NCBI RefSeq assembly: GCF_019083965.1
Contig: NZ_JAHRCY010000003.1
Coordinates: 446,706 to 510,705, forward strand
Direction: 5' to 3'
Length of the DNA stretch: 64,000 nt
Source of the DNA: Catellatospora tritici
Lineage (GTDB): Bacteria > Actinomycetota > Actinomycetes > Mycobacteriales > Micromonosporaceae
Below the pieces are notes generated by a model that saw only the letters and a list, made by a program, of their open reading frames with translations, did not search any database and was not told the DNA's origin. Made by a program: the position numbers and the translations under genes. Numbering within the stretch: the stretch's first letter is position 1; every line of letters begins with the position of its first letter. Below are positions 43,825 to 52,455 of this stretch, piece after piece.

Positions 43825-44717
43825 GGGACCGTCTGGTCGACCTGAGCTACGCCGGCGGTTGGCGGCTGGTGCGGGCGATGCCGCACCGCGCCGCGTCGGC
43901 TCTGTTCCGGGCCGGGGCGGACCGGGCCGCGGGCAAGCGCGGACCGAGCGTGCAGCGGCTGGAGCGCAACCTCAGCATCGTGCTGGGCCGCCCGGCGCCG
44001 CCGGAGCTGGTGCGCGCCGCGATGCGCTCGTACGCCCGCTACTGGCTGGAAGCCTTCCGCCTGCCCTCGCAGAGCCCCGCCCAACTGCGCGACGGGTTCC
44101 GGCTGCACGACTTCGACAAGCTCGTCGCCGCGCACCAGGCCGGGACCGGCGCCATCGTCGCGCTGCCGCACGCGGGCAACTGGGACGCGGCCGGGGCCAT
44201 GGTCACCGCGCACGGGCTGCCGCTGACCACCGTGGCCGAGCGGCTGCGCCCCGAAGGGCTCTACCAGCGGTTCCTGGAGTTCCGCGAGGGCCTGGGCATG
44301 AGCATCATCCCGACCACCGGCGGCAACGGCTCGCCGGTCGACCTGCTCGCCGAGCGCCTGGGCCAGGCGCACATCGTGCCGCTGCTGGCCGACCGGGACC
44401 TGTCCGCGCGCGGGGTCGAGGTGGAGTTCTTCGGCGGCCGCACCCGGATGCCCGCCGGTCCGGCACTGCTGGCGCTGCGCACCGGCGCCCCGCTGTTCCT
44501 CGTCGACATGTGGTACGAACCCGACGCTCCCTGCGGCCGGGTAGTCGGACCGCTGCCTCTGCCCGATCCCGGCGCCCCCCTCGACACGCGCGTGCGCCTG
44601 CTGACGCAGCAGGTCGCCGACGGCCTGGCGCGCGGCATCGCGGCCAACCCGGCAGACTGGCACATGCTGCAGAAGCTGTGGCTGTCCGAGCCGGGCGCCG
44701 CCGACCCCAAGGAGTGA
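43821..44717 (+). CDS. Phosphatidylinositol mannoside acyltransferase (PatA-like)
   Basis: The 298-residue protein belongs to the LpxL/HtrB-like acyltransferases: catalytic HxxxxD is PHAGNWD (about 113-119), followed by the glycine/Arg-containing LADRDLSARGVEVEFFGG block. In the conserved operon this position is held by Rv2611c, which acylates the mannose of PIM at the cytoplasmic membrane face. Start GTG at 43821 overlaps the pgsA stop, and one base separates it from pimA. The role follows from family and synteny together. Confidence 0.91.
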   Translation: MRDRLVDLSYAGGWRLVRAMPHRAASALFRAGADRAAGKRGPSVQRLERNLSIVLGRPAPPELVRAAMRSYARYWLEAFRLPSQSPAQLRDGFRLHDFDKLVAAHQAGTGAIVALPHAGNWDAAGAMVTAHGLPLTTVAERLRPEGLYQRFLEFREGLGMSIIPTTGGNGSPVDLLAERLGQAHIVPLLADRDLSARGVEVEFFGGRTRMPAGPALLALRTGAPLFLVDMWYEPDAPCGRVVGPLPLPDPGAPLDTRVRLLTQQVADGLARGIAANPADWHMLQKLWLSEPGAADPKE

Positions 44718-44718
44718 C

Positions 44719-45873
44719 GTGCGGATCGGAATCGTCTGCCCGTACTCGCTCGACGTGCCGGGCGGCGTGCAGTTCCACGTCCGGGACCTCGCCGAGACGC
44801 TGATCTCCATGGGCCACGAGGTGAGCGTGCTCGCCCCGGCCGACGACGACCAGCCCCTGCCGCCGTACGTGGTGGCCGCCGGGCGGGCGGTGCCAGTGCC
44901 GTACAACGGCTCGGTGGCCCGGCTGAACTTCGGCCCGCTGTCGGCCGCCCGGGTGCGCCGCTGGCTGCACCAGGGCGACTTCGACGTGCTGCACGTGCAC
45001 GAGCCGCTGGCGCCGAGCCTGTCGCTGCTGGCGGTGATGTCGGCGCGGGGGCCGGTGGTGGCCACCTTCCACACCGCGATCACCCGCTCCCGGGCCCTGG
45101 CCGCGGTGCAGGGCGTGCTGCAGGTGGTGTTGGAGCGCATCACCGGCCGGATCGCGGTCAGCGAGCTGGCCCGCCGCGTACAGGTCGAGCACCTCGACGG
45201 CGGCGCCGTGGAGATCCCCAACGGCGTGGCGGTGGCCCAGTTCGCCGGGGCGACGCCGCTGGACGGCTGGCCGGGGGAGTGCGGGCCGGGACATGGCGGC
45301 ACCGTCGGTTTCCTGGGCCGGTTCACCGAGTCGCGCAAGGGCTTCGGCGTGCTGGCCAAGGCCCTCGAGGAGCTGATGCCCCGGCGCCCCGGGCTGCGGC
45401 TGCTGCTGGCCGGGCCCGGCGACCTGGCCGATCTGGACCTGCCGGACGTGATCAAGCAGCGCACCACGTTCCTGGGCAAGGTGTCGGAGCAGGACAAGGC
45501 GCGGATGCTGCGCAGCGTCGACCTGTACATCGCGCCGAACACCGGCGGCGAGTCGTTCGGCATGATCCTCACCGAGGCGATGGCGGCGGGCGCCCCGGTC
45601 GTGGCCACCGACCTGGACGCGTTCCGGCGGGTGCTCGACGGCGGCAGGGCTGGAGCGCTGTTCCCCAACGGCGACTCGGCCGCGCTGGCCGAGACCATCT
45701 GCGCGCTGCTGGACGACGAGCCGCGCCGCCAGGCGCTGGTCGACCACGCGACCAGGGTGATCTCCGCGTATGACTGGCCGGTGGTCGCCGAGCGCGTGCT
45801 GGAGGTGTACAACTCGGCCATCGAGGCGTGCGGTGAGACGGTGCGGGGAGCCGAGCCGCCCGCCGGGTGGTAG
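44719..45873 (+). CDS. pimA: Phosphatidylinositol alpha-mannosyltransferase PimA (GT4)
   Basis: The 384-residue GT4 glycosyltransferase begins MRIGIVCPYSLDVPGGVQFH, the PimA-type GGVQ motif. It has VLHVHEPLAPSLSLLA and the C-terminal nucleotide-sugar site with the EX7E motif as ESFGMILTEAMAAG. It transfers mannose from GDP-mannose to phosphatidylinositol, the first step of PIM synthesis, at the inner membrane surface. GTG at 44719 follows the acyltransferase stop by one base. It is slightly shorter or longer than homologues only at the C-terminus. Confidence 0.94.
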   Translation: MRIGIVCPYSLDVPGGVQFHVRDLAETLISMGHEVSVLAPADDDQPLPPYVVAAGRAVPVPYNGSVARLNFGPLSAARVRRWLHQGDFDVLHVHEPLAPSLSLLAVMSARGPVVATFHTAITRSRALAAVQGVLQVVLERITGRIAVSELARRVQVEHLDGGAVEIPNGVAVAQFAGATPLDGWPGECGPGHGGTVGFLGRFTESRKGFGVLAKALEELMPRRPGLRLLLAGPGDLADLDLPDVIKQRTTFLGKVSEQDKARMLRSVDLYIAPNTGGESFGMILTEAMAAGAPVVATDLDAFRRVLDGGRAGALFPNGDSAALAETICALLDDEPRRQALVDHATRVISAYDWPVVAERVLEVYNSAIEACGETVRGAEPPAGW

Positions 45874-45917
45874 CCGGGGACATCACCGCGTCACGAGTCC
45901 CCACTACGATGCCCGGC

Positions 45918-46397
45918 ATGGGTTGGGTGATCGGCGTGGTGGCCTTCGTGGTCGTGGGTGCGTCCTACGTCACGTGGGTCGCCGGGCGGGTCGACCGGCT
46001 GCACGCCCGCGCCGCCTCGGCCGGGCGGGCCCTGGACTCCCAACTGGTGCGCCGCGCCGCCGCGGCGGCGGTGCTGGCCGAGGCCGCCCCCGGTGACCCC
46101 GAGGCCGCCGACCTGTACGCCGCCGCCCGTGCCGCGCTGGACGCCCGCGACGACGACCGCGAGGCGGCCGAGAACGACCTGACCCGGGTGCTGCGCAAGC
46201 AGGCGCTGGACCCGGAGTCCCCGGATGGTGCCGCGGTGGTGGCGGCGGGCCGCCGGGTCGCGCTGGCTCGGCAGATGCACACCGACCTGGTACGCGGCGC
46301 GTTGGCGGTGCGCGGCCGCCCCCTGGTGCGCCTGCTGCGCCTCAACCGCAAACACCCCCGCCCCTCGTACTTCGACATTGACGACCCGACTGAGTAA
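45918..46397 (+). CDS. Hypothetical single-pass membrane protein
   Basis: The 159-residue product has one N-terminal helix (about 2-20, GWVIGVVAFVVVGASYVTWVAG) and a long Ala/Arg/Asp-rich, probably alpha-helical cytoplasmic part (about 21-145). The tail is conserved-looking and basic-acidic (RKHPRPSYFDIDDPTE). I do not recognise a catalytic motif. ATG at 45918 is preceded by TACGAT with a 7-nt spacer, so it is leaderless; GTG 45867 and ATG 45909 are alternatives. It lies between pimA and pdxS, where mycobacteria have a Nudix-type gene, but no Nudix box is visible here. Confidence 0.75.
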   Translation: MGWVIGVVAFVVVGASYVTWVAGRVDRLHARAASAGRALDSQLVRRAAAAAVLAEAAPGDPEAADLYAAARAALDARDDDREAAENDLTRVLRKQALDPESPDGAAVVAAGRRVALARQMHTDLVRGALAVRGRPLVRLLRLNRKHPRPSYFDIDDPTE

Positions 46398-46547
46398 CCG
46401 GGTGTTGTGACGGCTGTCACGTCGCGGGCCACGGGGGTTCGATTGGCTGTCGGGTGGCCCGCGTGGGCGCACGTACCATGGACAGTGCAGGGCTTTGTCC
46501 GACAAGCCCGGTAGATACCTTCCGTCCGCGAGGAGAGCCGCGACACC

Positions 46548-47456
46548 ATGTCTGCAACCGAGTCTTCGAACGTACCGGTCACCGGCACCGCCCGCGTCAA
46601 GCGCGGCATGGCCGAGATGCTCAAGGGCGGCGTGATCATGGACGTCGTCACGCCGGAGCAGGCGAAGATCGCCGAGGACGCGGGCGCCGTCGCCGTCATG
46701 GCGCTGGAGCGCGTGCCCGCCGACATCCGCGCCCAGGGTGGCGTCTCCCGGATGAGCGACCCCGACATGATCGACGGCATCATCGCCGCCGTGTCGATCC
46801 CGGTGATGGCCAAGGCCCGCATCGGCCACTTCGTCGAGGCGCAGGTGCTGCAGGCCCTCGGCGTGGACTACGTCGACGAGTCCGAGGTGCTGACCCCGGC
46901 CGACTACGCCAACCACATCGACAAGTGGCAGTTCACCGTGCCGTTCGTGTGTGGGGCCACCAACCTGGGCGAGGCGCTGCGGCGCATCACCGAGGGTGCG
47001 GCCATGATCCGCTCGAAGGGCGAGGCCGGCACCGGTGACGTCTCCAACGCCACCACCCACATGCGCAAGATCCGCGCCGAGATCAAGCGGCTGACCACGC
47101 TGCCCGAGGACGAGCTCTACGTTGCGGCCAAGGAGCTGCAGGCCCCGTACGAGCTGGTCAAGGAGGTCGCCGAGACCGGCAAGCTGCCGGTGGTGCTGTT
47201 CACCGCGGGCGGCATCGCCACCCCGGCCGACGCCGCCATGATGATGCAGCTCGGCGCCGAGGGCGTCTTCGTCGGCTCGGGCATCTTCAAGTCCGGCAAC
47301 CCGGCCCAGCGCGCCGAGGCGATCGTGAAGGCCACCACCTTCTACGACGACCCGGACGTGCTCGCCAAGGTCTCGCGCGGCCTGGGCGAGGCCATGGTCG
47401 GCATCAACGTCGACGAGATCCCGCAGCCCCACCGCCTCGCCGAGCGCGGCTGGTGA
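46548..47456 (+). CDS. pdxS: Pyridoxal 5'-phosphate synthase, PdxS subunit
   Basis: The 302-residue TIM-barrel protein is nearly full consensus for PdxS. It shows [22 protein letters not shown] with the catalytic Lys regions, [24 protein letters not shown], and [16 protein letters not shown]. With the glutaminase PdxT (49475) it makes pyridoxal phosphate from ribose 5-phosphate, glyceraldehyde 3-phosphate and ammonia. ATG at 46548 follows GAGGAGAGC. The 150-bp leader holds two hairpins: GCGGGCCAC/GTGGCCCGC (46423-46461) and GGGCTT...AAGCCC (46490-46509). pdxS and pdxT are split here by an Lrp regulator and a PLP enzyme. Confidence 0.97.
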   Translation: MSATESSNVPVTGTARVKRGMAEMLKGGVIMDVVTPEQAKIAEDAGAVAVMALERVPADIRAQGGVSRMSDPDMIDGIIAAVSIPVMAKARIGHFVEAQVLQALGVDYVDESEVLTPADYANHIDKWQFTVPFVCGATNLGEALRRITEGAAMIRSKGEAGTGDVSNATTHMRKIRAEIKRLTTLPEDELYVAAKELQAPYELVKEVAETGKLPVVLFTAGGIATPADAAMMMQLGAEGVFVGSGIFKSGNPAQRAEAIVKATTFYDDPDVLAKVSRGLGEAMVGINVDEIPQPHRLAERGW

Positions 47457-47471
47457 ACTGACCCGTGCACG

Positions 47472-47509
47472 CAGCGGCCGCCGTCCCCCTCCCGGGACGG
47501 CGGCCGCTG
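47472..47509 (+). terminator. Terminator of pdxS
   Basis: A perfect 16-bp stem CAGCGGCCGCCGTCCC/GGGACGGCGGCCGCTG with a 6-nt loop starts 15 bp after the pdxS stop, followed by TCGTCTGTC. Confidence 0.85.
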
Positions 47510-47540
47510 TCGTCTGTCGCCGTCGGTCAAGGTCGCGCAA

Positions 47541-47595
47541 GTTGCCGGGCAATCGGGGGTGATCGGACCCATGATTCGCCCGACTGCCCGGCAAC
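47541..47595. repeat. Dispersed palindromic repeat family A, copy 4
   Basis: The left arm begins GTTGCCGGGCAATCGGGGGT (47541) and the right arm ends GACTGCCCGGCAAC (47595). It lies between the pdxS terminator and the 3' end of the convergent Lrp gene. Confidence 0.85.
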
Positions 47596-47614
47596 TTTGA
47601 CGCTGGTCTTGGGC

Positions 47615-48085
47615 TTACTGGCCGGTGATGTCCCACTTCTTGACGTGGTCGAAGATGAGTTGGGTCTGCAGGTGGGCCACCTCGCGGCGGGAGGTGAAGC
47701 CGTCGAGGATCAGGCGCTGCAGGTGGGCGGCGTCGCGAACGGCCACGTGCACCAGGAAGTCGTCCGGCCCGGCGATGTGCGACAGGGCGAGGGTCTCGGG
47801 CAGGTCGAGCGCGAACCGGATGAACGGTTCGACGACGTCGCGGTTGTGCGGGCGGACGCGCACCGCGATGTAGGCCTGCAGCGGCCGCCCCAGCGCCGCC
47901 GGGTCCGCCTCGGCGTGGAACCCGACCAGCACTCCGCGCCGCTGCAGCGAGCGCACCCGCTCCAGACAGGTCGAGGCGGCCACGTTCACCTTCGCGGCCA
48001 GGTCCTTGTTCGAGATCCGCGCATCGTTCTGCAACTCGCGAACAATCGCCAGGTCGATCGTATCGAGTGCGGGGTTCTCGGCCAT
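47615..48085 (-). CDS. Lrp/AsnC-family transcriptional regulator
   Basis: The 156-residue protein has an N-terminal AsnC helix-turn-helix (about 8-60: LDTIDLAIVRELQNDARIS, NVAASTCLERVRSLQ) and a RAM effector domain (about 70-150; YIAVRVRPH, VHVAVRDAAHLQRLI). It is divergent from a PLP-dependent sulfur-amino-acid lyase 61 bp away and probably controls it in response to methionine or another amino acid. ATG at 48085 begins the usual N-terminus. Length is standard. Confidence 0.92.
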   Translation of the reverse strand: MAENPALDTIDLAIVRELQNDARISNKDLAAKVNVAASTCLERVRSLQRRGVLVGFHAEADPAALGRPLQAYIAVRVRPHNRDVVEPFIRFALDLPETLALSHIAGPDDFLVHVAVRDAAHLQRLILDGFTSRREVAHLQTQLIFDHVKKWDITGQ

Positions 48086-48145
48086 GCGCCGAATGATATT
48101 CAGACCTTGTTGAGCTGTGCCGAAGAACTGCCCATGATCTGCGCC

Positions 48146-49438
48146 ATGACGTACGCCGCCGACACCCGTGCCGTGCACGCGGGCCGCGCCGACCTTGCCG
48201 AGCTCGGCGTCCACGCGCTGCCGCTGGACTTCTCCACCACGTACCCGATGCACGACCAGGTCGCCGCGGGCGCGGCGCTGGGCGCCTTCGCCGAGGGCGC
48301 GGCCACCGCCGCCACCCCGGTCTACCAGCGCCTCTACAACCCGACCACGGCGCGCTTCGAGCAGGCCCTGGCCGATCTGGAGGGCACCGAGACCGCGGTG
48401 TCGTTCTCCTCCGGCATGGCCGCGATCACCGCGGTGCTGCAGGCGGCGTGCGTGCTGTCCGGCAAGCGCCACGTGGTGGCGGTACGCCCGCTCTACGGCG
48501 GCACCGACCACCTGCTCGCCACCGGCCTGCTCGGCCTGACCGTGACCTGGGTCGACCAGGACGAGGTCGGCACCGCGCTGCGACCCGACACCGGCCTGGT
48601 GATCGTGGAGACGCCGGGCAACCCGACGCTGAGCCTGGTCGACATCGCCACCGTCGCGATCCAGGCGGGCGAGGTCCCGCTGCTGGTCGACAACACCTTC
48701 GCCACGCCCGTGCTGCAGAACCCGGCCAAGCTGGGCGCAGCGTACGTGGTGCACTCGGGCACCAAGTACCTCGGCGGGCACGGCGACGTGCTCGGCGGCG
48801 TGGTGGCCTGCTCGCAGGAGCGCGCCGCGGCGCTGCGCCAGGTCCGCATCCTCACCGGCGCGGTGCTGCACCCGCTCGGCGGCTACCTGCTGCACCGCGG
48901 CCTGTCCACGCTGCCGCTGCGGGTCCGTGCCGCCCAGGCCAGCGCGGCGATGCTCGCGGTCCGGCTGGCCGTGCACCGCGGCGTGGCCAAGGTGCACTAC
49001 CCGGGCCTGCCCGGCAACGACCCGCGCGGGCTGGTCGGTCGCCAGATGCGCGGCCCCGGCGCGATGATCGCGTTCGAGACCGCCGGTGACGCCGCCGCCG
49101 TCGTCTCGCACCTGAAGCTGATCACCCCGGCGGTGAGCCTGGGCTCGGTCGACACCCTGATCGAGCACCCGGCGCTGCTGACCCACCGCCTGGTCGACGA
49201 GGCGGGCAAGGCCACCGGCGGCATCACACCGAGTCTGCTGCGTATGTCGGTCGGCCTGGAGGACCCCGAGGACCTGTGGGCCGACCTGGACCAGGCGCTG
49301 CTCGCCGCGTCGCGGGTGACTGTCGCCGTCCCGGCCGCGGTGCCTGTCGCCGCGGCGCCCGCCTCGACCGAACCGGGCTGGGCGATGCGGGCCACGTCGG
49401 CGCAGGCCGAGCCGGAGGCGCAGCCGGTCGCGGCATAG
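48146..49438 (+). CDS. Methionine gamma-lyase-like Cys/Met metabolism PLP enzyme
   Basis: The 430-residue enzyme of the Cys/Met metabolism family has TAVSFSSGMAAITAVLQ, the PLP-contacting VETPGNPTLSLVDI and LLVDNTFATPVLQNP, and the Schiff-base lysine in VVHSGTKYLGGHGD. It begins with YQRLYNPTTARFEQAL. Such enzymes eliminate or replace sulfur groups of methionine, homocysteine or cystathionine; methionine gamma-lyase is the best guess given the divergent Lrp gene. A 45-residue Ala/Val/Pro-rich tail extends beyond the usual end. The start is uncertain between ATG 48134 and 48146, as neither has a clear ribosome site. Confidence 0.85.
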   Translation: MTYAADTRAVHAGRADLAELGVHALPLDFSTTYPMHDQVAAGAALGAFAEGAATAATPVYQRLYNPTTARFEQALADLEGTETAVSFSSGMAAITAVLQAACVLSGKRHVVAVRPLYGGTDHLLATGLLGLTVTWVDQDEVGTALRPDTGLVIVETPGNPTLSLVDIATVAIQAGEVPLLVDNTFATPVLQNPAKLGAAYVVHSGTKYLGGHGDVLGGVVACSQERAAALRQVRILTGAVLHPLGGYLLHRGLSTLPLRVRAAQASAAMLAVRLAVHRGVAKVHYPGLPGNDPRGLVGRQMRGPGAMIAFETAGDAAAVVSHLKLITPAVSLGSVDTLIEHPALLTHRLVDEAGKATGGITPSLLRMSVGLEDPEDLWADLDQALLAASRVTVAVPAAVPVAAAPASTEPGWAMRATSAQAEPEAQPVAA

Positions 49439-49474
49439 ACTCGAAATACAGTGGATGATCTTCTAGGAGGACCT

Positions 49475-50083
49475 GTGTCTGATCTCGTCATCGGCGTGCT
49501 GGCGCTGCAGGGCGACGTGCGCGAGCACCTGGCCGCGCTGGCCGAGTGCGACGTGATTGGGCGCCCGGTGCGTCGGCCCGAGGAGATCGCGGGCATCGAC
49601 GCGCTGGTCATCCCGGGTGGGGAGTCCACCACCATGAGCAAGCTGGCGGTCGCGTTCGACGTGTACGAGCCGATCCGCGAGCGCCTGGCCCAGGGCATGC
49701 CGGCGTACGGCTCGTGCGCCGGCATGATCATGCTCGCCGACGAGGTGCTGGACGGCCGCCCCGACCAGAAGACCTTCGGCGGCATCGGCATGACGGTGCG
49801 TCGCAACGCGTTCGGCCGCCAGGTCGACTCGTTCGAGGCGCCGGTGGTGATCGACGGCCTGGACGGCGACCCGGTCCACGCGATCTTCATCCGGGCGCCG
49901 TGGGTCGAGTCGGTCGGTCCGGACGTGGAGGTGCTGGGCCGGGTGGAGTCCGGACCGGCCACCGGTAGGATGGTCGCGGTCCGGCAGGGCAACCTGCTGG
50001 CGACCTCGTTTCACCCGGAGCTGACCGGGGACCTGCGGGTGCACCGCCTGTTCGTGGACATGGTGCGTGCCCGGGTCTCCTGA
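49475..50083 (+). CDS. pdxT: Pyridoxal 5'-phosphate synthase, glutaminase subunit PdxT
   Basis: The 202-residue class I glutamine amidotransferase has [13 protein letters not shown] at the start, [12 protein letters not shown], the nucleophile Cys in [11 protein letters not shown], and the His/Glu pair in SFHPELTGD. It releases ammonia from glutamine and channels it to PdxS. GTG at 49475 follows a perfect AGGAGG (49465-49470). The stop is followed after 40 bp by yebC. It is likely co-transcribed with the upstream PLP enzyme, which uses the cofactor it helps to make. Confidence 0.96.
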   Translation: MSDLVIGVLALQGDVREHLAALAECDVIGRPVRRPEEIAGIDALVIPGGESTTMSKLAVAFDVYEPIRERLAQGMPAYGSCAGMIMLADEVLDGRPDQKTFGGIGMTVRRNAFGRQVDSFEAPVVIDGLDGDPVHAIFIRAPWVESVGPDVEVLGRVESGPATGRMVAVRQGNLLATSFHPELTGDLRVHRLFVDMVRARVS

Positions 50084-50123
50084 CCGCCAGGGGACGCTTC
50101 ATCTCGCGCTGACGGAGGATCGT

Positions 50124-50876
50124 ATGTCCGGCCACTCAAAGTGGGCGACTACCAAGCACAAGAAGGCGGCAATCGACGCCAAGCGGGGCAAGCTGTTCGC
50201 CCGCCTCATCAAGAACATCGAGGTGGCGGCGCGCACCGGCGGCGGGGACCCGACGGGTAACCCGACCCTCTACGACGCGATCCAGAAGGCCAAGAAGAGT
50301 TCGGTCCCGAACGACAACATCGACCGGGCGGTCAAGCGCGGTTCGGGTCTGGAAGCCGGCGGCGCCGACTGGCAGACCATCATGTACGAGGGCTACGGCC
50401 CCAACGGCGTGGCGATCCTGATCGAGTGCCTGACCGACAACCGCAACCGGGCCGCGACCGAGGTGCGCGTGGCGCTGACCCGCAACGGCGGCAGCCTCGC
50501 CGACGCGGGCTCGGTGGCCTACATGTTCTCGCGCAAGGGCCAGGTCATCGTCCCGAAGAACGGCCTGTCCGAGGACGACGTGCTGGGCGCGGTGCTCGAC
50601 GCCGGCGCCGAGGAGTGCAACGACCTGGGCGAGTCGTTCGAGGTCATCAGCGAGGCCACCGACCTGGTCGGCGTACGCACCGCGCTGCAGACCGCGGGCA
50701 TCGACTACGAGTCGGCCGAGTCCACCTTCGTCCCCAGCATGCAGGTGCCGCTGGAGGAGGAGGGCGCCCGCAAGGTGCTCAAGCTGATCGACGTGCTCGA
50801 CGACTGCGACGACGTGCAGAACGTGTGGGCCAACTTCGACATCTCCGACGAGGTCATGGAGAAGATCGAGGACTGA
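50124..50876 (+). CDS. YebC/PmpR-family regulator or translation factor
   Basis: The 250-residue protein matches YebC throughout, from [23 protein letters not shown] through [33 protein letters not shown] to the C-terminal [29 protein letters not shown]. Family members bind DNA or, as recently shown for some, help ribosomes at proline stretches. ATG at 50124 follows GGAGGATCGT. In many actinobacteria ruvC follows directly; here six genes intervene. A strong hairpin terminator follows the stop. Confidence 0.95.
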   Translation: MSGHSKWATTKHKKAAIDAKRGKLFARLIKNIEVAARTGGGDPTGNPTLYDAIQKAKKSSVPNDNIDRAVKRGSGLEAGGADWQTIMYEGYGPNGVAILIECLTDNRNRAATEVRVALTRNGGSLADAGSVAYMFSRKGQVIVPKNGLSEDDVLGAVLDAGAEECNDLGESFEVISEATDLVGVRTALQTAGIDYESAESTFVPSMQVPLEEEGARKVLKLIDVLDDCDDVQNVWANFDISDEVMEKIED

Positions 50877-50887
50877 CCGGCTTCTCC

Positions 50888-50933
50888 GATCGGGGGCACT
50901 TCTCGCCACAATGTGGGCGAAGTGCCCCCGATC
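50888..50933 (+). terminator. Terminator of the yebC operon
   Basis: A perfect 15-bp stem GATCGGGGGCACTTC/GAAGTGCCCCCGATC, extended inward by CGCC/GGCG pairing, lies 12 bp after the yebC stop. It has no T-run. Confidence 0.8.
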
Positions 50934-50971
50934 AGCGTGTGCGGCGCCGAATCTCGGACATCATGGTTCCT

Positions 50972-51259
50972 ATGGTCGAACTGTTGAACCCGGGGGAGCT
51001 GGAGCGCGGGCTGACCGGCCTGCAGGGGTGGACCGGGGACGTGCACGAGATCTGCCGGACCGTCAACCTGCCGAGTTTCGCCGCGGCGCTGGACGCCGTG
51101 GCGCGCGTGGGTGAGCTCGCCGAGCGGATGAACCACCATCCCGACATCGACATCCGCTACCGGACGCTGATGTTCCACTGCGCCACCCATGCCGCCGGTG
51201 GCGTGACGGACCTCGACCTGCGCCTGGCCGCCGAGATCGACTCCATCCTCGCCGGGTGA
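50972..51259 (+). CDS. Pterin-4a-carbinolamine dehydratase
   Basis: The 95-residue protein carries the dehydratase active-site pattern: MNHHPDIDIRYRTL, the Thr/His region MFHCATHAAGGVT and DLRLAAEID. It dehydrates 4a-hydroxytetrahydropterin, which in bacteria supports aromatic hydroxylation or molybdopterin-related chemistry. An in-frame ATG at 50963 is an alternative start; neither has a clear ribosome site. It is the first gene of the cassette between yebC and ruvC. Confidence 0.88.
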   Translation: MVELLNPGELERGLTGLQGWTGDVHEICRTVNLPSFAAALDAVARVGELAERMNHHPDIDIRYRTLMFHCATHAAGGVTDLDLRLAAEIDSILAG

Positions 51260-51289
51260 GCACAGCCCGCACGCCCCGCGCGCGGAGGT

Positions 51290-51337
51290 AAGGAAGGGCA
51301 CCTTCTTATCGCACGTCAGTGTAGAAGGGCCCTTCCC
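51290..51337. terminator. Hairpin terminator between convergent genes (family C copy 3)
   Basis: AAGGAAGGGCACCTTCTT (51290-51307) pairs with AGAAGGGCCCTTCCC (51323-51337) around ATCGCACGTCAGTGT, with one bulge. The left arm and loop start resemble the copy at 9623. Confidence 0.7.
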
Positions 51338-51379
51338 AACGTCTGCCGCGCGCAGCGGCAAGCCCGCCCGCGACCGCGC

Positions 51380-52159
51380 TCAGCCCGCCAACCGCTCCGC
51401 CACCACCCGAATCACCGCGAACACGCCCCCCTGCGGGTCCTCGCAGACGGCGAAGCGGCCCGGCGGGATGTCGGTCGGCGGTACGCACACGGTGCCGCCC
51501 AGCTCGCGGACGCGCTGCGCGGCGGCGTCGGTGTCGGCGACGTGGAAATACACCATCCAGTGCGGCGGCAGATCGGCCGGCCACTCATCGCCCTCCATCG
51601 GCATCATGCCCGCGATCGAGCGCCCCGCCACCTGCCATTCGGTATAGGTCACCGACCCGAACGGCAGGTCGTGGGCGTCCCAGCCGAACACGCCGCCGTA
51701 GAACTCCTTCGACCCGTCGACGTCGCGGGTGGTCAGCTCGTTCCAGGCCAGCGTGCCGGGCACGCGGAAGACCTGGCCACCGCCACTGGTGCCGGGCTGC
51801 CACACGGCGAACATCGCGCCCGCCTGGTCCAGGAAGACCGCCATCTTGCCGTGCCCGTGCACGTCGAACGGCTCCAGCAGCACATTGCCGCCCGCCTCGG
51901 CGACCTGCTGCGCCGTCTGCTCGGCGTCGTGCACCTCGACGTACGTGGTCCACAGCGAGGGCTGTCCCTCGCCGCCCTCGATCGGGCCCGCGCCCGCGAC
52001 GGCGCTGCCGTCGAGGCGGAAGGTGGTGTATCCGCCGGCCTCAGGTTCCGGGGACACCTCCGCCTCCCAGCCGAACAGATCGGTATAGAACTCGGTCGCC
52101 GCCTTCAGATCGGTCGTGCTCAGATCGACCCAGGTCGGGACGCCGAATGCGTTGGCCAT
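51380..52159 (-). CDS. Two-domain VOC-family protein
   Basis: The 259-residue protein contains two VOC modules (about 1-125 and 135-259), each starting with a W/L-x-D/E-L-x-T-x-D pattern (PTWVDLSTTDLKAATEFY; LAWNELTTRDVDGSKEFY). Each ends with an acidic FAV motif (GAMFAVWQP; GGVFAVIRV). This resembles the actinobacterial CFP30B/27-kDa antigen-like hydroxylase group. The reaction is unknown. ATG at 52159 follows GGAGGGAG. It is convergent with the pterin dehydratase and divergent from an exporter gene. Confidence 0.87.
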   Translation of the reverse strand: MANAFGVPTWVDLSTTDLKAATEFYTDLFGWEAEVSPEPEAGGYTTFRLDGSAVAGAGPIEGGEGQPSLWTTYVEVHDAEQTAQQVAEAGGNVLLEPFDVHGHGKMAVFLDQAGAMFAVWQPGTSGGGQVFRVPGTLAWNELTTRDVDGSKEFYGGVFGWDAHDLPFGSVTYTEWQVAGRSIAGMMPMEGDEWPADLPPHWMVYFHVADTDAAAQRVRELGGTVCVPPTDIPPGRFAVCEDPQGGVFAVIRVVAERLAG

Positions 52160-52370
52160 CAACAACTCCCTCCGCGCAGGGCGGGCAGCGGTGCTCGTCC
52201 GCACGACGCTGTCCCGCCACCCGATGGTGGCACGCGAATCAGGCCGAACCTGACGAATCCGACACCATCGCCGTGTCGATAGGACGGTGCTGGTCGGGGC
52301 GGTGCGGCCAGGCCGAGACCGGGGTAGGTGTCACCCGTTCGAGCGATGGGGGAGTGTGCTGGGTCACTTT

Positions 52371-52443
52371 CGATACGGCACCGTTTCGTATCGGTGAGGG
52401 GTGGCGTAGCGTTCCCCATACGATACGAGACGTGCCCGTATCG
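52371..52443. promoter_or_regulatory. Twin TetR-type operators upstream of the exporter gene
   Basis: CGATACG-N9-CGTATCG occurs twice: 52371-52393 and 52421-52443. The copies start 50 bp apart, about five helical turns, so both face the same side of the DNA. The outer flanks are also symmetrical: TTT before the first copy and AAA after the second. The sites end 12 bp before the MFS start codon. They are the probable targets of the TetR protein encoded directly downstream. Confidence 0.75.
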
Positions 52444-52455
52444 AAACCCTGGGGG

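Noticed and set aside
46420..46465. tRNA gene suggested by GGGTTCGATT before pdxS
   Set aside because: The surrounding bases do not form acceptor, D or anticodon stems; the stretch is a simple hairpin loop.
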